Below are positions 40,660 through 49,171 of a stretch of DNA of 64,000 nt, in pieces; within the stretch, counting starts at the first letter, position 1; every line of letters starts with the position of its first letter. The notes under the pieces were generated by a model that searched no databases, had not been told where the DNA came from, and saw only the letters and a list, made by a program, of their open reading frames with translations. The position numbers and the translations under genes were made by a program. Source of the stretch: Alphaproteobacteria bacterium (GTDB lineage: Bacteria > Pseudomonadota > Alphaproteobacteria > CAAGCB01 > CAG-977); the NCBI GenBank assembly GCA_900768465.1, contig CAAGCY010000025.1, forward strand, positions 38,879 through 102,878, read 5' to 3'.

Positions 40660-42588
40660 TCAGTCTTCGATGTGCGGCCAAGCCGCTTCTGCCGTCAATT
40701 TGGCAATCGCTTCGGACAACGGCAGGACTTCCTGCTTGTCTTCGCCCAAGCGGCGCAAAGCGACGGTGTGTTCCGCGGCTTCGCGTTTGCCGATAGCGAT
40801 AATGACCGGAACTTTCTTCATCGAATGTTCGCGGACTTTATAGCTGATTTTTTCGTTGCGCAAATCCAATTCGACGCGCAATCCCGCTTTTTTCATCGCT
40901 TTTTGGACTTCTTTGGCGTATTCGTCGCCGTCGTCGGTAATTGTCGCGACGACCGCTTGAACAGGGGCGAGCCAGAACGGGAATTTGCCCGCGTAGTGTT
41001 CAATCATAATGCCCGTAAAGCGTTCCAAAGAACCGAACAAAGCGCGGTGCAACATAATCGGGCGGTGCTTTTCGCCGTCTTCGCCGACATACGAAACGTC
41101 AAAGCGTTCGGGCAGGTTCATATCGACCTGCAACGTACCCAGCTGCCATTCGCGTCCGATGGCGTCTTTGACCTTGAAGTCCAGCTTCGGACCGTAGAAC
41201 GCGCCGTCGCCGGGGTTCAAGGTATACTTGTATCCCATATCGGTCAGCGCCTGCGCCAAAGCGGTTTCGGTTTTGTCCCACAATTCGTCCGCGCCGATGC
41301 GTTCGGCGGGGCGGGTGGACAATTTGATGTTGACGTCTTTCAGTCCGAATGCGTCATAGATGTCCAGCATCAGACGGACGACTTTCTGACATTCGTCTTC
41401 CAGCTGTTCGGGCGTGCAGAAAATATGCGCGTCGTCCTGCGTGAAAGCGCGGACACGGAACAATCCGTGCAAAGCGCCCGATGCTTCGTAGCGGTGAACG
41501 CGTCCGAATTCGGCGATGTACTGCGGCAAATCGCGATAGGATTTCAATCCCTGCTTGAAAACCAGAATGCCGCCGGGGCAGTTCATCGGCTTGACGCAGT
41601 AAACGCGGTCTTCGATGGTTGTCGTGAACATATTTTCACGATACCAATCCCAGTGTCCCGACGTTTCCCACAAAACGCGATCCATGATTTGCGGCGTGTT
41701 GATTTCGACATAGCCGACATCGTCCTGCCGTTTGCGCAAATAGTTGATGAGCGTCTGAAACAAAGTCCAGCCGTGCGGATGCCAGAAAATATCGCCGGGG
41801 GCGACTTCTTCAAAGTGGAACAAGTCCATTTCGCGTCCCAGCTTGCGGTGATCGCGTTTTTCGGCTTCCTCCAATCGGGTCAGGTAAGCGTCCAAAGCCT
41901 TTTTGTCCGCCCAAGCCGTGCCGTAAATGCGCTGCAGCTGTTCGCGGTTGGAATCGCCGCGCCAATACGCGCCTGCGACTTTCATCAATTTGAACGCTTT
42001 GCCGACTTTGCCCGTGGACGGCAAGTGCGGTCCGCGGCACAGGTCGATAAAGTCCCCCTGCCGGTAAAAGCTGATTGTTTCGCCCGCGGGCAGGTCTTCA
42101 ATCAATTCGACTTTGTATTTTTCGCCTTTGTTTTTGAAAAATTCGATGGCGTCTTCGCGTTTCTTTTCGATGCGGACGATTTGTTCGTCGCGGTCGACGA
42201 TTTCCGCCATGCGCTTTTCAATCGCTTCCAAATCCGTCAAAGTGAACGGCGTCGGGCGCGCGAAGTCGTAATAAAAGCCGTCTTCGATTGCGGGACCGAT
42301 GGTGACTTGCGTTTCGGGGTACAACTCCTGAACCGCCTGCGCCATGACATGCGAACAAGTGTGACGGATGATGGTCAGTCCTTCGGGCGATTTGGCGGTG
42401 ATGATGTCGATGTCCGCGTCGGATGTAATCGGTGTCGCCAAATCCTGCAGTTTTCCATTGACTTTGACAGCCAAAGCCGCCTTTGCCAGTCCCGCGCCGA
42501 TTTTGGCGGCGACATCCGCGCCGCTGACGGGCGCGTCAAACGACAAGACGGAGTTGTCGGGAAGTTTTATCGAAAGCATAGTCTTCAT
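40660..42588 (-). CDS. thrS: Threonyl-tRNA synthetase
   Basis: A 642-residue class II synthetase with TGS domain (1-65), the editing domain with HTCSHVMAQA (zinc-like HxxxH) and the catalytic core with class II motifs (GPHLPSTGKVG, RVHRYEASGALHGLFRVRAFTQDDAHIF, and the C-terminal LFGSLERFTGIMIEH), then an anticodon-binding domain (APVQAVVATITDD). The order thrS-infC is conserved across proteobacteria. An internal Met at residue 4 could also start translation. Promoter not resolved. Confidence 0.97.
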   Translation of the reverse strand: MKTMLSIKLPDNSVLSFDAPVSGADVAAKIGAGLAKAALAVKVNGKLQDLATPITSDADIDIITAKSPEGLTIIRHTCSHVMAQAVQELYPETQVTIGPAIEDGFYYDFARPTPFTLTDLEAIEKRMAEIVDRDEQIVRIEKKREDAIEFFKNKGEKYKVELIEDLPAGETISFYRQGDFIDLCRGPHLPSTGKVGKAFKLMKVAGAYWRGDSNREQLQRIYGTAWADKKALDAYLTRLEEAEKRDHRKLGREMDLFHFEEVAPGDIFWHPHGWTLFQTLINYLRKRQDDVGYVEINTPQIMDRVLWETSGHWDWYRENMFTTTIEDRVYCVKPMNCPGGILVFKQGLKSYRDLPQYIAEFGRVHRYEASGALHGLFRVRAFTQDDAHIFCTPEQLEDECQKVVRLMLDIYDAFGLKDVNIKLSTRPAERIGADELWDKTETALAQALTDMGYKYTLNPGDGAFYGPKLDFKVKDAIGREWQLGTLQVDMNLPERFDVSYVGEDGEKHRPIMLHRALFGSLERFTGIMIEHYAGKFPFWLAPVQAVVATITDDGDEYAKEVQKAMKKAGLRVELDLRNEKISYKVREHSMKKVPVIIAIGKREAAEHTVALRRLGEDKQEVLPLSEAIAKLTAEAAWPHIED

Positions 42589-42652
42589 TCTTTCAAAATT
42601 AAAGTTTCAAATTGCGGGCATTGTATAACCGCTTTGTTTCGGATTCAAGCGT

Positions 42653-43795
42653 TTAATGCTGTAAAATTTCCCGATAAACGGCGAGGGTTTTGTCGCACAT
42701 TTTCGCCGTTGAAAATTCGGAACGCACGCTGGCGACGGCGTGTCGGGTCAACGCGTCGCGTTTTTCGACGGGCATATCCAGAATTTCATCCAAGATTTTT
42801 GCCAAAGCCGCGGAATCCCCCGACGGAAACAAGAATCCCGTTTCGCCGTCGCGCACGGTTTCCGTTGCGCCTCCGTGGTTGGAAGCGACAACGATTCGCC
42901 CCATGGCTTGCGCTTCGGGAACGACGCGTCCGAACGCTTCGGGATCGGTCGACGCCGACACGACGATATCGGACAGCATGTACGCCACGTCCATTTCCGA
43001 ACAATGATCGACGACTTGCACCACCGATTCCAATCCCAGCTTTTTGACTTTCTTGTCCATTTCCTTGCGGTAAGCGACTCGTCCTTGGTCGGAACCGACG
43101 AACAAGCAACGCAAGCCTTTGTGCTTCATCTGCGCCAAAGCGTCCAGCAAAACCAGCTGACCTTTCCAGCGGGTCAGCCTGCCGGGCAGCATGATGACGG
43201 GCAGATCTTCGGGCAAGTTCCACTTTTTCGCCAAAGCAATCATGCGTTCGGGCGTGACTTTCGCGATATCGAATCGGTCGATGTCAACCCCGCGGTGAAT
43301 GACGCGGATTTTGTCTTCGTCAATGCCGTAGTTGTCCATAATGTGCTTTTTGATGAAGTTCGACACGGCGATGGTCAGGACGCCTTCGGTCATAATGCGG
43401 TTGTACGCTTTTTTCAGTTTAATCGGACCGATGTTGTACGCGCCGTGGAAAGTCGTCAAGAACGGAATGCCCGCCGTTTCCGCCGCCCATTTCGCGCTCC
43501 AAGCGGGGGCGCGGGAACGGGCGTGGATGATGTCGACATGTTTGTCTTTGATAATCTGCGCCAGCAGTTTCGCGTTTTTGCGCATGGTGAAAAAGTTTTT
43601 GGAATATACGGGCAGAGTGATGTGTTCAACGCCGATTCGTTCCAATTCATGCACCAGCCGACCACCGCCCGACACGACAATCGGCGTCCAGCCCGCGTCG
43701 CGAATCGCCGTGGCGATTTCTATTGTTCCGCGTTCGACGCCGCCTTGTTCCAAGCGGGGCAAAATCTGTAAAATAACGGGCTTGTTGTCAATCAT
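42653..43795 (-). CDS. GT4-family glycosyltransferase
   Basis: A 380-residue cytoplasmic or peripheral enzyme with two Rossmann-like halves. The N-terminal half starts ILQILPRLEQGGVERGT, a typical acceptor loop; the C-terminal donor-binding half has MLPGRLTRWKGQ and STDPEAFGRVVPEAQAMG, the EX7E motif of retaining GT4 enzymes. Such enzymes build lipopolysaccharide core or other surface glycans. It lies 64 bp upstream of thrS and 12 bp after a small lipoprotein gene. Donor and acceptor unknown. Confidence 0.85.
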   Translation of the reverse strand: MIDNKPVILQILPRLEQGGVERGTIEIATAIRDAGWTPIVVSGGGRLVHELERIGVEHITLPVYSKNFFTMRKNAKLLAQIIKDKHVDIIHARSRAPAWSAKWAAETAGIPFLTTFHGAYNIGPIKLKKAYNRIMTEGVLTIAVSNFIKKHIMDNYGIDEDKIRVIHRGVDIDRFDIAKVTPERMIALAKKWNLPEDLPVIMLPGRLTRWKGQLVLLDALAQMKHKGLRCLFVGSDQGRVAYRKEMDKKVKKLGLESVVQVVDHCSEMDVAYMLSDIVVSASTDPEAFGRVVPEAQAMGRIVVASNHGGATETVRDGETGFLFPSGDSAALAKILDEILDMPVEKRDALTRHAVASVRSEFSTAKMCDKTLAVYREILQH

Positions 43796-43807
43796 AATCA
43801 GAAATCC

Positions 43808-44191
43808 TTATTCCAAAGGTCCGCCGAACGGACGGCGTTCCGTATAGCCGGCTTTTTTCATGCAGGACGCATACCAGCTGTAAATCAAAGTGCTTGACGG
43901 GTTGGCGTTGTTGACGAAAATCGGCATAGCGCCCCGATACGGTGAAAAATTCCCCCAAATGCCGCCGTCCTTCAAATTCAAAGTCAGGTTGCGCGTTTCG
44001 GGCGACAAGCTGAAAACATTGAACGTTTCAAAGGGAAACCAGTCGGCTTTTTGCAGACACCTGTTGTGATCGCGGACAAAATGTTCGCCGCCCGTGTTCG
44101 GGCGTTCCCAGTAATAAATCCGCGTCGGCGACGAACACGCCGAGCAGGCGACGGTCAATCCCAAGACTAAAATTTTTTTCAATCGCGTCAT
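43808..44191 (-). CDS. Small predicted lipoprotein
   Basis: A 127-residue protein with a lipoprotein signal (KKILVLGLTVACSACSS; the lipidated cysteine is either of the two). The mature part has two further cysteines (NRCLQ and ASCMKKAGY) that could form a disulfide, and ends YTERRPFGGPLE. The last motif 'C.M...GY' is common in small outer-membrane-associated proteins. It is 13 bp after a GST gene and 12 bp before the glycosyltransferase gene in an apparent operon. Function unknown. Confidence 0.7.
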   Translation of the reverse strand: MTRLKKILVLGLTVACSACSSPTRIYYWERPNTGGEHFVRDHNRCLQKADWFPFETFNVFSLSPETRNLTLNLKDGGIWGNFSPYRGAMPIFVNNANPSSTLIYSWYASCMKKAGYTERRPFGGPLE

Positions 44192-44204
44192 GGAGTCTCC
44201 TTTG

Positions 44205-44894
44205 TCAAAAGTCCAAGTCCGTATAATGCTTCGCGGGCATCAAATTGGCAAGCTTGTCCGCCAGCAAAGGCTGAAACGAAGGGCGGGATTTGATGCGGGC
44301 GTACCAGTTGTGAGTTTCTTCGAACAGCGGCTGATTGTTTTCGTCTGTTTTATCCCACGGGATTTCGCCGATATAGTCCAGCACGGAAAATTGCGCGGCG
44401 GCGGCGATGTCCGCCATGGTAAGCTTTTCTCCCGCCAGCCATTTGCGGTGTTTGAGCAGCCATTCCGTATATTTCATATGTTCGATGATGTTCTGTTTTC
44501 CGGCGCGCAGGTATATCGAATCGGGCGCCCCTTTGTTTTGCAGGCGTTTGAAAATCTTTTCGCCCGCCAGATAGAGCGTGCATTCTTTATAAAGCTTGTC
44601 GTCGAACCAATCGCATAAACGGCGAACCTCCGCGCGTTCGAACGCGTCGAAGCCCATCAGCGGGTTGGACGTGATTTCGGCGATGTATTCGCAAACGGGG
44701 CGATGCCCGCAAATAAACCGTCCGCTCGGTTCTTCCAGAACGGGGATTTCGCAAGCGGGATTGATGCTTAAAAACGCGGGGCGGCGTTTCCACGATTCTT
44801 CTTCCCGCAAGCTGAATTCCAGCCCGTTTTCCGCCAGAACAAGCCGCGCTTTGCGGGAAAAGGGATCTGCGGGATGATGATACAATATAAACAT
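44205..44894 (-). CDS. Glutathione S-transferase family protein
   Basis: A 229-residue protein with an N-terminal thioredoxin-like domain (FILYHHPADPFSRKARLVLAE; NPACEIPVLEE with the cis-Pro; RPVCEYIAE) and an all-helical C-terminal domain including WLAGEKLTMADIAAAAQFSVLDY, the usual N-capping box of GSTs. It resembles the alphaproteobacterial FzlA/GST-like group in its C-terminal YIGEIPWDK. FzlA is an FtsZ-binding GST homologue; assignment to it is a suggestion, and a detoxification role is the alternative. Confidence 0.82.
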   Translation of the reverse strand: MFILYHHPADPFSRKARLVLAENGLEFSLREEESWKRRPAFLSINPACEIPVLEEPSGRFICGHRPVCEYIAEITSNPLMGFDAFERAEVRRLCDWFDDKLYKECTLYLAGEKIFKRLQNKGAPDSIYLRAGKQNIIEHMKYTEWLLKHRKWLAGEKLTMADIAAAAQFSVLDYIGEIPWDKTDENNQPLFEETHNWYARIKSRPSFQPLLADKLANLMPAKHYTDLDF

Positions 44895-45007
44895 ACTTCA
44901 CCTGTTGAACAAAGATTTTCCCTTATACCGCGGAATTGGTTTATAGCGTGTAAATTTTTGAAAAAATCTTTGATTTCAAAAAAATCGTTCAAGCGTGAAT
45001 TTTTTTG

Positions 45008-45036
45008 TTGACGGAGGGGGTGAAAAGCTGTATCAA
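45008..45036 (+). promoter_or_regulatory. Promoter of tRNA-Leu(CAG)
   Basis: TTGACG (45008-45013) and TATCAA (45031-45036) are 17 bp apart, 16 bp before the tRNA 5' end. Confidence 0.75.
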
Positions 45037-45052
45037 AGCTTTGTCTTGTTAA

Positions 45053-45139
45053 GCCCAAATGGCGGAATTGGTAGACGCGCTAGCTTCAGGTGCTAGTACT
45101 CGTTCGGGTGTGGAGGTTCGAGTCCTCTTTTGGGCACCA
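45053..45139 (+). tRNA. tRNA-Leu (anticodon CAG)
   Basis: An 87-nt class II tRNA with encoded CCA. Acceptor GCCCAAA pairs with TTTGGGC; anticodon loop TTCAGGT between GCTAGC and GCTAG; a variable arm TACTCGTTCGGGTGT. CAG reads CTG. Confidence 0.97.
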
Positions 45140-45154
45140 ACAAGTCAAAGTTTC

Positions 45155-45184
45155 AAGGGGCGGTTCAGCCCCTTTCTTTTTTTG
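45155..45184 (+). terminator. Terminator of tRNA-Leu(CAG)
   Basis: AAGGGGC (45155-45161) and GCCCCTT (45168-45174) with a 6-nt loop, followed by a T-rich run, 15 bp after the tRNA and 16 bp before the RNase D start codon. Confidence 0.8.
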
Positions 45185-45199
45185 TCAAAAGGGGATTTT

Positions 45200-45814
45200 A
45201 TGGGGCGGATTTTCTTTCATGAGGGCGATTTGCCCGATTCCGTTAAATTTTCGGGCTCTGTCGCAATCGATACGGAAACCATGGGGCTGGAAATCAAGCG
45301 CGACCGTTTGTGCTTGGTGCAGTTGAGCGCCGGCGACGGCGACTGCCATATCGTCCGTTTTTCCAAAGGGCGGTACGATGCTCCGAATTTGAAAGCTCTT
45401 TTGACCGATTCGAACGTTTTGAAGATTTTTCAATACGCCCGATTCGACGTTGCGGCGCTGTACCATTATTTGGGGATTGTCTGCGCGCCCGTGTACTGCA
45501 CGAAAATCGCGTCCAAACTGGCGCGCACGAATGCGCCGAGCCACAGCTTGAAAGCGTTGTGCGAATCGTTGCTGGGCGTTGAATTGGAAAAGGAACAGCA
45601 ATGTTCCGATTGGGGAGCTGACGAATTAAGTCCCGAACAGCTGAAATATGCCGCGAACGACGTTCTGTACCTGCATCGCTTGAAAGAAAAGCTGGATGTT
45701 TTGCTGGAACGCGAAGGGCGGACGGAATACGCAAAAGCCTGCTTTGATTTCCTGCCGAATGTCGGCAAAATGGACGTTGCGGGTTTTGCGTGCGAATACG
45801 TGTTTGTTCATTAA
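45200..45814 (+). CDS. rnd: Ribonuclease D (short alphaproteobacterial form)
   Basis: A 204-residue DEDDy 3'-5' exoribonuclease trimming tRNA and other small-RNA 3' ends. Exonuclease motifs: AIDTETMGLEI (I), QYARFDVAALYHYLG (II) and YAANDVLYLHRL (III with Tyr and Asp). The HRDC domains of E. coli RNase D are absent, as is common in alphaproteobacteria. AAGGGG lies 5 nt before the ATG; the longer open frame reaching into tRNA-Leu is not used. kdsD follows 16 bp later. Confidence 0.92.
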   Translation: MGRIFFHEGDLPDSVKFSGSVAIDTETMGLEIKRDRLCLVQLSAGDGDCHIVRFSKGRYDAPNLKALLTDSNVLKIFQYARFDVAALYHYLGIVCAPVYCTKIASKLARTNAPSHSLKALCESLLGVELEKEQQCSDWGADELSPEQLKYAANDVLYLHRLKEKLDVLLEREGRTEYAKACFDFLPNVGKMDVAGFACEYVFVH

Positions 45815-45830
45815 AAAAGGATTGAAAATA

Positions 45831-46796
45831 ATGACGCCGACGGAACTTTTGCAAACAGCGCACGATGTTTTGGATAAGGAAAGCAAGGCTTTGGAACTGT
45901 TGGCGAATTCGCAGGACGAATCGTTTGTCGACGCGGTCAACATCATCAACCAGACCAAAGGGCGCGTGATTGTAACGGGCATGGGAAAAAGCGGACACGT
46001 CGGTCGTAAAATCGCCGCGTCGCTGTCGTCGTTGGGAACAACGGCTTACTTTGTTCATCCGGGCGAAGCCAGCCACGGCGATTTGGGTATGATTGAACCC
46101 GTCGACGTCGTTTTGGCGCTGTCGAATTCCGGTGAAGCTCCGGAACTGAGCGACATTATCGCTTTTTGCCGCCGTTTCGACATCAAGCTGATAGGCATGA
46201 CCGCGCGCCGCGACAGCACTTTGGGACGGCAGTCGGATGTGGTTCTGTGTCTGCCGCCCGTCGAGGAAGCCTGTCCGTTCGGGATGGCTCCGACAACATC
46301 GACGACGCTGATGATGGCGTGGGGCGATGCTTTGGCGATTGCACTGCTGAAGATGCACCATTTTTCCAAAGACCAGTACAAACTGCGCCATCCGGGCGGA
46401 AAGTTGGGCAAAATGATGCTGACGGTTGCCGATTTGATGCATTCGGACGACGAACTGCCGTTGGTTTCTCCCGATATCAAAATGAGCGACGCTTTGCCGA
46501 AAATGAGCGAAAAGGGCTTCGGCTGTCTGGGCATTGTCGATGCTGGCGGCGATTTGGTGGGCATCTTTACGGACGGCGATTTGCGCCGCAGCATATCGCC
46601 CGATTTGCTGAGTAAAAAAATATCCGACGTTATGACTCTCAATCCCAAAACCGTTACGGCGGATATGAGCGCGCTGGACGCCTTGCGCCTGATGAATACG
46701 ACGGGCAAGGGAATTACCGGTCTGTTCATTGTGTCGGGTAAAAAGCCTATCGGATTCCTTCATATGCATGACTGTTTGCGCGTGGGGATGGCTTGA
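45831..46796 (+). CDS. kdsD: Arabinose-5-phosphate isomerase (KdsD/KpsF)
   Basis: A 321-residue enzyme making D-arabinose-5-phosphate, the precursor of Kdo. SIS domain (residues about 35-180) with GMGKSGHVGRKIAASLSS, HPGEASHGDLGM and SNSGEAPE, then two CBS domains (residues 200-321, including VADLMHSDDELP and GIFTDGDLRR). First clear gene of the conserved alphaproteobacterial outer-membrane operon kdsD-lptC-lptA-lptB. Works with CMP-Kdo synthetase KdsB encoded at 7 kb. Confidence 0.96.
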   Translation: MTPTELLQTAHDVLDKESKALELLANSQDESFVDAVNIINQTKGRVIVTGMGKSGHVGRKIAASLSSLGTTAYFVHPGEASHGDLGMIEPVDVVLALSNSGEAPELSDIIAFCRRFDIKLIGMTARRDSTLGRQSDVVLCLPPVEEACPFGMAPTTSTTLMMAWGDALAIALLKMHHFSKDQYKLRHPGGKLGKMMLTVADLMHSDDELPLVSPDIKMSDALPKMSEKGFGCLGIVDAGGDLVGIFTDGDLRRSISPDLLSKKISDVMTLNPKTVTADMSALDALRLMNTTGKGITGLFIVSGKKPIGFLHMHDCLRVGMA

Positions 46797-47482
46797 TGGC
46801 GGAAAAAGTTGTCGATTTAAGTCTGGCAAAATGGGGCAAAACCCGTACGGACGGGTCGGCTGACTGGCGCCGCAAACAAAATCGGCGCATGCGTCATCAC
46901 AGCAGAATGGTCGTTTCGTTAAAGGTGCTGTTGCCCAGCTTGGCGGCTTTGCTGGTCGGGCTGGTGATTTTGTGGCCGCAGCTGCAGGCACGGCAGGACG
47001 AAGCGATTTCCATTGTTTCCGAAACGGATGCGGCGCCGCAGGATCAGATGATGGTGAATCCCCGCTTTTTCACCGTGGACGGCAAGGGCGAACCGCTGAA
47101 TATGACCGCGGAAAACGCCTATGAACTGCCGGGGGAAACGCGGCGAATCCGCTTAAACAACGTCAAGGCGGACCTTGTACTGAAAGACAACCGTTTCTTG
47201 GCGCTGGATGCCGCCGCCGCCGTTTACTTTCAATCCAAGGACGCCGTTGAATTGTCCGAATCCGTCAACCTGTATTCCGAAGACGGATTTGAATTGAACA
47301 CGACGCAGGCTCAAATCGGTTTGAAAGACCAAAATCTGAAAGGAACGGCGGAAACGTTTATCCGAACGCCCGCGGGAACGGCTGTTTCCGACGGTTTTGA
47401 AATTACGGACGGCGGAACGATTGTCCGCCTGACGGGAAAAACAAAAGTCGTGTTTTACCCGAATCGAAAGGACGAAGAATGA
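46796..47482 (+). CDS. lptC: LPS transport protein LptC
   Basis: A 228-residue bitopic inner-membrane protein: charged cytoplasmic N terminus, one helix (LLPSLAALLVGLVILWPQL), then a periplasmic beta-jellyroll domain (residues 80-225). LptC passes LPS from the LptBFG transporter to LptA. The ATG shares bases with the kdsD stop (TGATG), and the gene overlaps lptA by 4 bp. Its place between kdsD and lptA supports the call despite weak sequence conservation of the family. Confidence 0.88.
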   Translation: MAEKVVDLSLAKWGKTRTDGSADWRRKQNRRMRHHSRMVVSLKVLLPSLAALLVGLVILWPQLQARQDEAISIVSETDAAPQDQMMVNPRFFTVDGKGEPLNMTAENAYELPGETRRIRLNNVKADLVLKDNRFLALDAAAAVYFQSKDAVELSESVNLYSEDGFELNTTQAQIGLKDQNLKGTAETFIRTPAGTAVSDGFEITDGGTIVRLTGKTKVVFYPNRKDEE

Positions 47483-48399
47483 AGCTTACCACGTTGATTT
47501 TGTGCGGATTGCTGACGGTTTCGGCTCAAACGGCGCAGGCGGCGCAAGCTTCCTCCGCGGCGAAAAATCAGGAAGTCGTCCTGACCAGCGAAGGCGGATT
47601 GGAATGGGACAGCAACAAAAAAACGCTGACGGCGGACACCAAAGCGCTGGTTGTGCGCGGCGATACGGCGCTGGGGGCGGATAAAATCGTCGCTTATTAC
47701 AACGATGACAGCGGAAAACAGGATATTTACCGCGTCAAAGCGTTCGGCAACGTTGTCATTACGACGGACAAACAGATTGTTTATGCGGATTCCGCAACGT
47801 ACGAAATTGCGGATTCGGTTGTCGTTTTAAGGGGCAATCCCGTCAAATTGATTGCGGGCGACGAAAGAATGACGGCAAAAGTCGTCGAACTGTGGCAGGA
47901 AAAAGGAATCGCCGTCGCGAAAAACAACGTCGTGGCGCAAAAGGATGCGCGAAAACTGGAAGCGGACACCGTGCGCGCGTATTTTGTCCGCAACATGAAA
48001 ACAACGGAAATCGAACGTTTTGAAGCCGAAAAAAATGTCGTTATTTCCAACGAACGTGAAAAAGTGGAAGGCGATTACGGCGTTTACTGGGTGAAAAAAG
48101 AAACCGCGACTTTGGAGGGCGGCGTCAAAATTTCCCAAGGAAACAACTTTATTACGGGCGAAGTTGCGGATATAAATATGAAAACAGGCGTAAGCCGCTT
48201 GCAAACGCCGTCGGAAAAGGGTAAATCTAAAAGACAGGTGCACGGTGTCTTTGTTCCCGACAACGCAAAAACAGAAAAAGCGCGGGAACACGGATTCGAA
48301 AAACCGCAGAAACCCGATGTGTTAAAGGAAGAAAAGCGTGAAAACGGAAGCGAACGAACGGAAAAGCTCCTCAGCTCCTCAGACGAAAAAGGGCAGTGA
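47479..48399 (+). CDS. lptA: LPS transport periplasmic protein LptA
   Basis: A 306-residue secreted protein with signal peptide (LILCGLLTVSAQTAQA) and an OstA jellyroll (residues about 32-260) made of repeated strands such as ADKIVAYYND, YADSATYEI and LEADTVRAYF. It forms the periplasmic bridge for LPS. It is longer than E. coli LptA (185), and the last 60 residues are a charged, Lys/Glu-rich tail. ATGA overlap with lptC. Confidence 0.9.
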   Translation: MKLTTLILCGLLTVSAQTAQAAQASSAAKNQEVVLTSEGGLEWDSNKKTLTADTKALVVRGDTALGADKIVAYYNDDSGKQDIYRVKAFGNVVITTDKQIVYADSATYEIADSVVVLRGNPVKLIAGDERMTAKVVELWQEKGIAVAKNNVVAQKDARKLEADTVRAYFVRNMKTTEIERFEAEKNVVISNEREKVEGDYGVYWVKKETATLEGGVKISQGNNFITGEVADINMKTGVSRLQTPSEKGKSKRQVHGVFVPDNAKTEKAREHGFEKPQKPDVLKEEKRENGSERTEKLLSSSDEKGQ

Positions 48400-49147
48400 C
48401 GCTCCGCGCTTGGCGGCTTCGACCGATATGGGGCTGCGCGCTCTCGGTCTGTCGAAAGCGTATAAAAAACGCCCCGTTTTGCGCAATGTGTCATTCAGCG
48501 TCAACCGCGGCGAAGCGGTCGGCTTGCTGGGACCGAACGGCGCGGGGAAAACGACGTCCTTTTATTGCATTACGGGGTTGATTACCCCCGATTCGGGAAC
48601 GGTCACGATTGACGGCATTGACGTTACGGGATTGCCGATGTATCGCCGCGCCCGTCTGGGTATCGGCTATTTGCCGCAGGAAGCCTCCATTTTCCGCAGC
48701 TTGAGCGTTGAAAACAACATCCGCGCCATTTTGGAAATCGTCGAGCCGAATTGGGACAGACGCGAAGAAAAGCTGGAAAATCTGCTGAACGAATTTTCTG
48801 TTTCGCACTTGCGCCGCGCGCCTGCGATGGCTTTGTCGGGCGGTGAACGCCGCCGCGTTGAAATCGCGCGCGCTTTGGCGTCGAATCCGTCTTTTATTTT
48901 GCTGGACGAGCCTTTGGCGGGAATTGACCCGATTTCCGTCGGGGAAATCCGTGATTTGGTGTCGCACTTGAAACACCGCGGAATCGGCGTTTTGATTACG
49001 GATCACAACGTCCGTGAAACGCTGGACATCATTGACCGCGCTTATATTCTGCATGACGGCGTTGTGCTGATGGAAGGCAATCCGCAGGATGTCGTTCGGC
49101 ACGAAGATGTTCGCCGCGTCTATCTGGGCGAAAAATTCGCATTGTAA
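48338..49147 (+). CDS. lptB: LPS export ABC ATPase LptB
   Basis: A 269-residue ABC ATPase powering LPS extraction. Walker A GPNGAGKTT, Q-loop YLPQEAS, signature LSGGERRRVEIARAL, Walker B FILLDEPLAGIDP and H-loop ITDHN are all intact. The GTG at 48338 has AAGGAAG upstream but makes a 62-nt overlap with lptA and a 30-residue N-terminal extension rich in Lys, Ser and Thr; the ATG at 48428 would give a protein of normal length but with a poor ribosome-binding site. Start therefore uncertain. Confidence 0.94.
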   Translation: MKTEANERKSSSAPQTKKGSDAPRLAASTDMGLRALGLSKAYKKRPVLRNVSFSVNRGEAVGLLGPNGAGKTTSFYCITGLITPDSGTVTIDGIDVTGLPMYRRARLGIGYLPQEASIFRSLSVENNIRAILEIVEPNWDRREEKLENLLNEFSVSHLRRAPAMALSGGERRRVEIARALASNPSFILLDEPLAGIDPISVGEIRDLVSHLKHRGIGVLITDHNVRETLDIIDRAYILHDGVVLMEGNPQDVVRHEDVRRVYLGEKFAL

Positions 49148-49171
49148 CAACGGCGGCGGAGGGATAAAACA

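Noticed and set aside
40672..43047. 791-codon open frame opposite thrS and the glycosyltransferase gene
   Set aside because: Runs antisense through two real genes and has mirror-frame composition.
45059..45199. N-terminal extension of RNase D into tRNA-Leu
   Set aside because: The upstream codons are the tRNA and its terminator; the ATG at 45200 has a proper ribosome-binding site.
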